This document shows positions 62,214 through 64,000 of a stretch of 64,000 bases of DNA, piece after piece (within the stretch, counting starts at the first letter, position 1; every line of letters begins with the position of its first letter). Location of the stretch: positions 3,224,001 to 3,288,000 of the forward strand of contig NZ_CP022437.1 of the NCBI RefSeq assembly GCF_002224365.1, read 5' to 3'. Origin of the DNA: Virgibacillus necropolis (GTDB lineage Bacteria > Bacillota > Bacilli > Bacillales > Amphibacillaceae). A program made the position numbers and the translations under genes. The notes under the pieces were generated by a model, which saw only the letters and a list, made by a program, of their open reading frames with translations, was not told where the DNA came from and did no database searches.

Positions 62214-62847
62214 GTTGTATAACACTCCTCTATTTTATATATTGCTATTACTTCCATTTCCAGAACTTCGCAAATCTTTTCATCAAGAGCAACCTTTTTA
62301 ATGGTATATCTTTAGTGTGTATTAATCAAACGCTAAAAACAGTTATTTCTGTACAAATAGTACGTACAATTTTGGGTAAAGGGCGATTTTTACGAATAAT
62401 TAGTTCATTTTGTTCACTTTACTCTGTATTACACCATACTTTCATACTTTGGTTAGAAACGTTCATAAATGTCTACGCAAACCAGTGACCGTTCATAAAT
62501 ATTTTTCCGTTATTTACGAACGCCAAAAGATATCTAGCAAAGGAAAAACTAAGTCGTCCGTAAAAGTGTACTTTTTCGGACGATCAGCAAATAAAACAAA
62601 ACCTCTATGAAGCTGTGTAAAAAAAGCACCTAAAAAATGTATTTTGATCAATCTTTATTTAATTACATCATGCTGCCCTTTATTTGCATGGATCCTTACA
62701 GAAAATAAATCAAGTACCCTTTTTTATATAAATCCTCATTAAGATTGGGAAGTCTAAGTTTTTGTGTAATAGGACTTGCTCTTGTCCTCATAAAAATGTG
62801 TTAGGTAGACAATATTTCAATAAAACCTAACACATCAGGGGGAAATT
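62214..62847. other. 634-bp intergenic region with hairpins between opuAC copy 2 and the R-M gene
   Basis: There is no convincing gene; a 66-codon frame at 62410-62610 has no RBS. CGTTCATAAAT occurs twice (62459-62469 and 62492-62502), and the second pairs imperfectly with ATTTACGAACG (about 62512-62522). A strong hairpin CGTCCGTAAAAGT ... ACTTTTTCGGACG lies at 62555-62582. On the minus strand GTTTGA and GATATA with a 15-bp spacer (around 62302-62328) form a weak sigma-B-like promoter for the opuAC gene. Confidence 0.45.
62796..62835 (+). promoter_or_regulatory. Inverted repeat directly upstream of the R-M gene RBS
   Basis: ATGTGTTAGGT (62796-62806) and ACCTAACACAT (62825-62835) form an 11-bp perfect stem with an 18-nt loop that ends just before the CAGGGGGGAAATT ribosome site of the gene at 62848. 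It may be an operator for timed expression of the restriction enzyme, a translational control hairpin, or the end of a mobile island. Confidence 0.5.
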
Positions 62848-64000
62848 ATGATAGGTATTGACAACTTAGTTTCTAAATTCGATGAGCATCAAGATAATTA
62901 CCGCTCTAATAGTTATAACGAGGCACAGTTACGCAAAGAATTTATTGACCCATTTTTTTCGATTCTAGGTTGGGACGTAATCAACAAACAAGGATATGCA
63001 CAAAATTATAAAGAGGTTATCCATGAAGACAGCATTAAGATAGGACAAATAAATAAAGCACCTGATTATTGTTTTAGATATGGAGGAGCAAGGAAGTTTT
63101 TTGTAGAAACAAAAAGGCCACTAATAAATATTAAAGAAAGCAGCTCTGCAGCATACCAACTAAGGAGGTATGGTTGGTCAGCTAATTTACCTTTATGCAT
63201 ACTAACGAACTTTGAAGAATTTTCAGTTTACAATTGCACTATAAAACCTCAAAAGAACGACAGAGCCTCAATAGCAAGGGTTCATTACTTTAAATATAAA
63301 GATTACTCAACTAAATGGAACAAAATCTCTTCAATGTTTTCAAAAGAATCTATACCAAAGGGTCTTTTTGATAAGTTAATAGAATCTGCTAAAGACAAGC
63401 ACGGGGAAGATACGGTTGATAAGGCTTTCCTTCTTCAAATTGAAAATTGGAGACTTATGTTGGCCAAAAACATCTATCAGAATAATTCTAATATTGATCA
63501 AACTCAACTTAATTTTTCAGTACAAGTAACTCTTAATAGAATTATCTTTCTTCGAATTTGTGAGGGCCGAAATATTGAGAAATATGGGTCACTAAAAGAA
63601 TTACAAAATAAGAATAAAGTATATCCAAAACTTCTGAAGTTATTTAGGAAGGCAGATAAACGGTACAACTCAGGTATCTTTCATTTTGAGAAAAACAAGT
63701 ACATCTTAAGTATGCCTGACTATTTAACGCCAAATATTAAAATTGATGATAATGTTATTAACACTATTTTAAAAGAATTATATTTTCCAGACAGCCCCTA
63801 CGAATTTTCAGTTATCCCCTCTTTTATTTTAGGTCAAGTTTATGAACAGTTTTTAGGAAAAAGAATAAAGATTAGTGATAATAGAATTCAAGTTGAAGAC
63901 AAACCAGAAATAAAAAAGACTGGAGGTGTATATTATACAACATCAAATATTGTTAATATAATGGTTGATTTAACCTTAAAGGAACAACTATTGAACCAAA
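62848..64000 (+). CDS. Type IIG-like restriction-modification enzyme, N-terminal part (cut by window edge)
   Basis: The frame is open for 384 codons to the end of the window. The N-terminal domain carries a PD-(D/E)xK-type nuclease motif: EAQLRKEFIDPFFSILGWDV, then APDYCFRYGGARKFFVETKRP (Asp...Glu-x-Lys). A helical linker follows (QVTLNRIIFLRICEGRNIEKYG). SFILGQVYEQFLGKRI and KKTGGVYYTTSNIVNIMVD then open the N6-adenine methyltransferase domain. This is the order of Eco57I/MmeI-type fused enzymes. The remaining methyltransferase and target-recognition parts lie beyond the window. ATG 62848 has RBS GGGGGGA. Confidence 0.88.
   Translation, partial: MIGIDNLVSKFDEHQDNYRSNSYNEAQLRKEFIDPFFSILGWDVINKQGYAQNYKEVIHEDSIKIGQINKAPDYCFRYGGARKFFVETKRPLINIKESSSAAYQLRRYGWSANLPLCILTNFEEFSVYNCTIKPQKNDRASIARVHYFKYKDYSTKWNKISSMFSKESIPKGLFDKLIESAKDKHGEDTVDKAFLLQIENWRLMLAKNIYQNNSNIDQTQLNFSVQVTLNRIIFLRICEGRNIEKYGSLKELQNKNKVYPKLLKLFRKADKRYNSGIFHFEKNKYILSMPDYLTPNIKIDDNVINTILKELYFPDSPYEFSVIPSFILGQVYEQFLGKRIKISDNRIQVEDKPEIKKTGGVYYTTSNIVNIMVDLTLKEQLLNQ

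Noticed and set aside
62410-62610. 66-codon ORF as a gene
   Set aside because: No RBS, overlaps hairpins and repeated motifs, and the peptide has no recognisable feature.

Overview
The window reads as chromosome of a low-GC Gram-positive Bacillaceae bacterium, probably a moderately halophilic or soil/marine member of the Virgibacillus/Oceanobacillus/Lentibacillus type. The reasons are strong AGGAGG-type ribosome binding sites, frequent TTG/GTG starts, lipoprotein-type solute-binding proteins, split glycine-dehydrogenase subunits, Hsp33, TipAS-type MerR, and three separate glycine-betaine/compatible-solute loci (a complete OpuC-type operon plus two orphan OpuA-type binding proteins). The genus is inferred; no rRNA or tRNA gene was seen.

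Layout. 1-2.2 kb: TRAP transporter (start of dctQ, then dctP) divergent from a GntR/FadR-type regulator. 2.2-5.9 kb: gene remnants, a small zinc-ribbon protein, a DUF420 membrane protein and an IS3-family element whose orfB is broken by a 32-bp tandem duplication. 6-20.3 kb: a large leftward carbohydrate locus, probably one ROK-controlled operon (SDR, divergent GcvPA-like and GcvPB-like proteins, sugar ABC transporter, MGH1-like glycosidase, decayed sulfatase, GH2 beta-galactosidase), with the ROK regulator divergent and an arylsulfotransferase fragment behind it. 20.5-35.7 kb: mostly single housekeeping or stress genes (DinB-like, Hsp33 with a MerR regulator, old yellow enzyme, VOC, orphan OpuAC, MOSC, RraA-like, acetyltransferases, VWA lipoprotein, CocE-type hydrolase with TetR). 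35.8-39.2 kb: opuCABCD. 39.5-42.4 kb: an SPP1-like phage replication module (initiator, G39P-like loader, DnaB-like helicase) with five 12-bp iterons inside the initiator gene. 42.6-48.1 kb: a membrane protein and an acid-sugar (tetronate) catabolic cluster. 48.5-57.7 kb: an ECF transporter with nucleoside hydrolase, amidohydrolase/deaminase, BtpA-family protein, SDR and metallo-hydrolase, a mosaic with GC-rich segments. 58.7-62.2 kb: an HTH-PfkB protein lacking the catalytic GAGD motif, an HTH-resolvase chimera made by duplication of part of the 42-kb region, and a second orphan OpuAC. 62.8 kb to the end: the first 384 codons of a Type IIG-like restriction-modification enzyme.

How it fits together. 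The window is dominated by carbon-source uptake and catabolic islands, each with its own transporter and usually its own regulator, separated by remnants of mobile DNA. The most unusual items are the divergent glycine-dehydrogenase-like pair inside a polysaccharide operon, the HTH-PfkB protein that looks kinase-dead beside a nucleoside-type ECF island, and the phage replication module with an internal lambda-like origin whose upstream DNA has been copied 18 kb away and fused to a headless resolvase.
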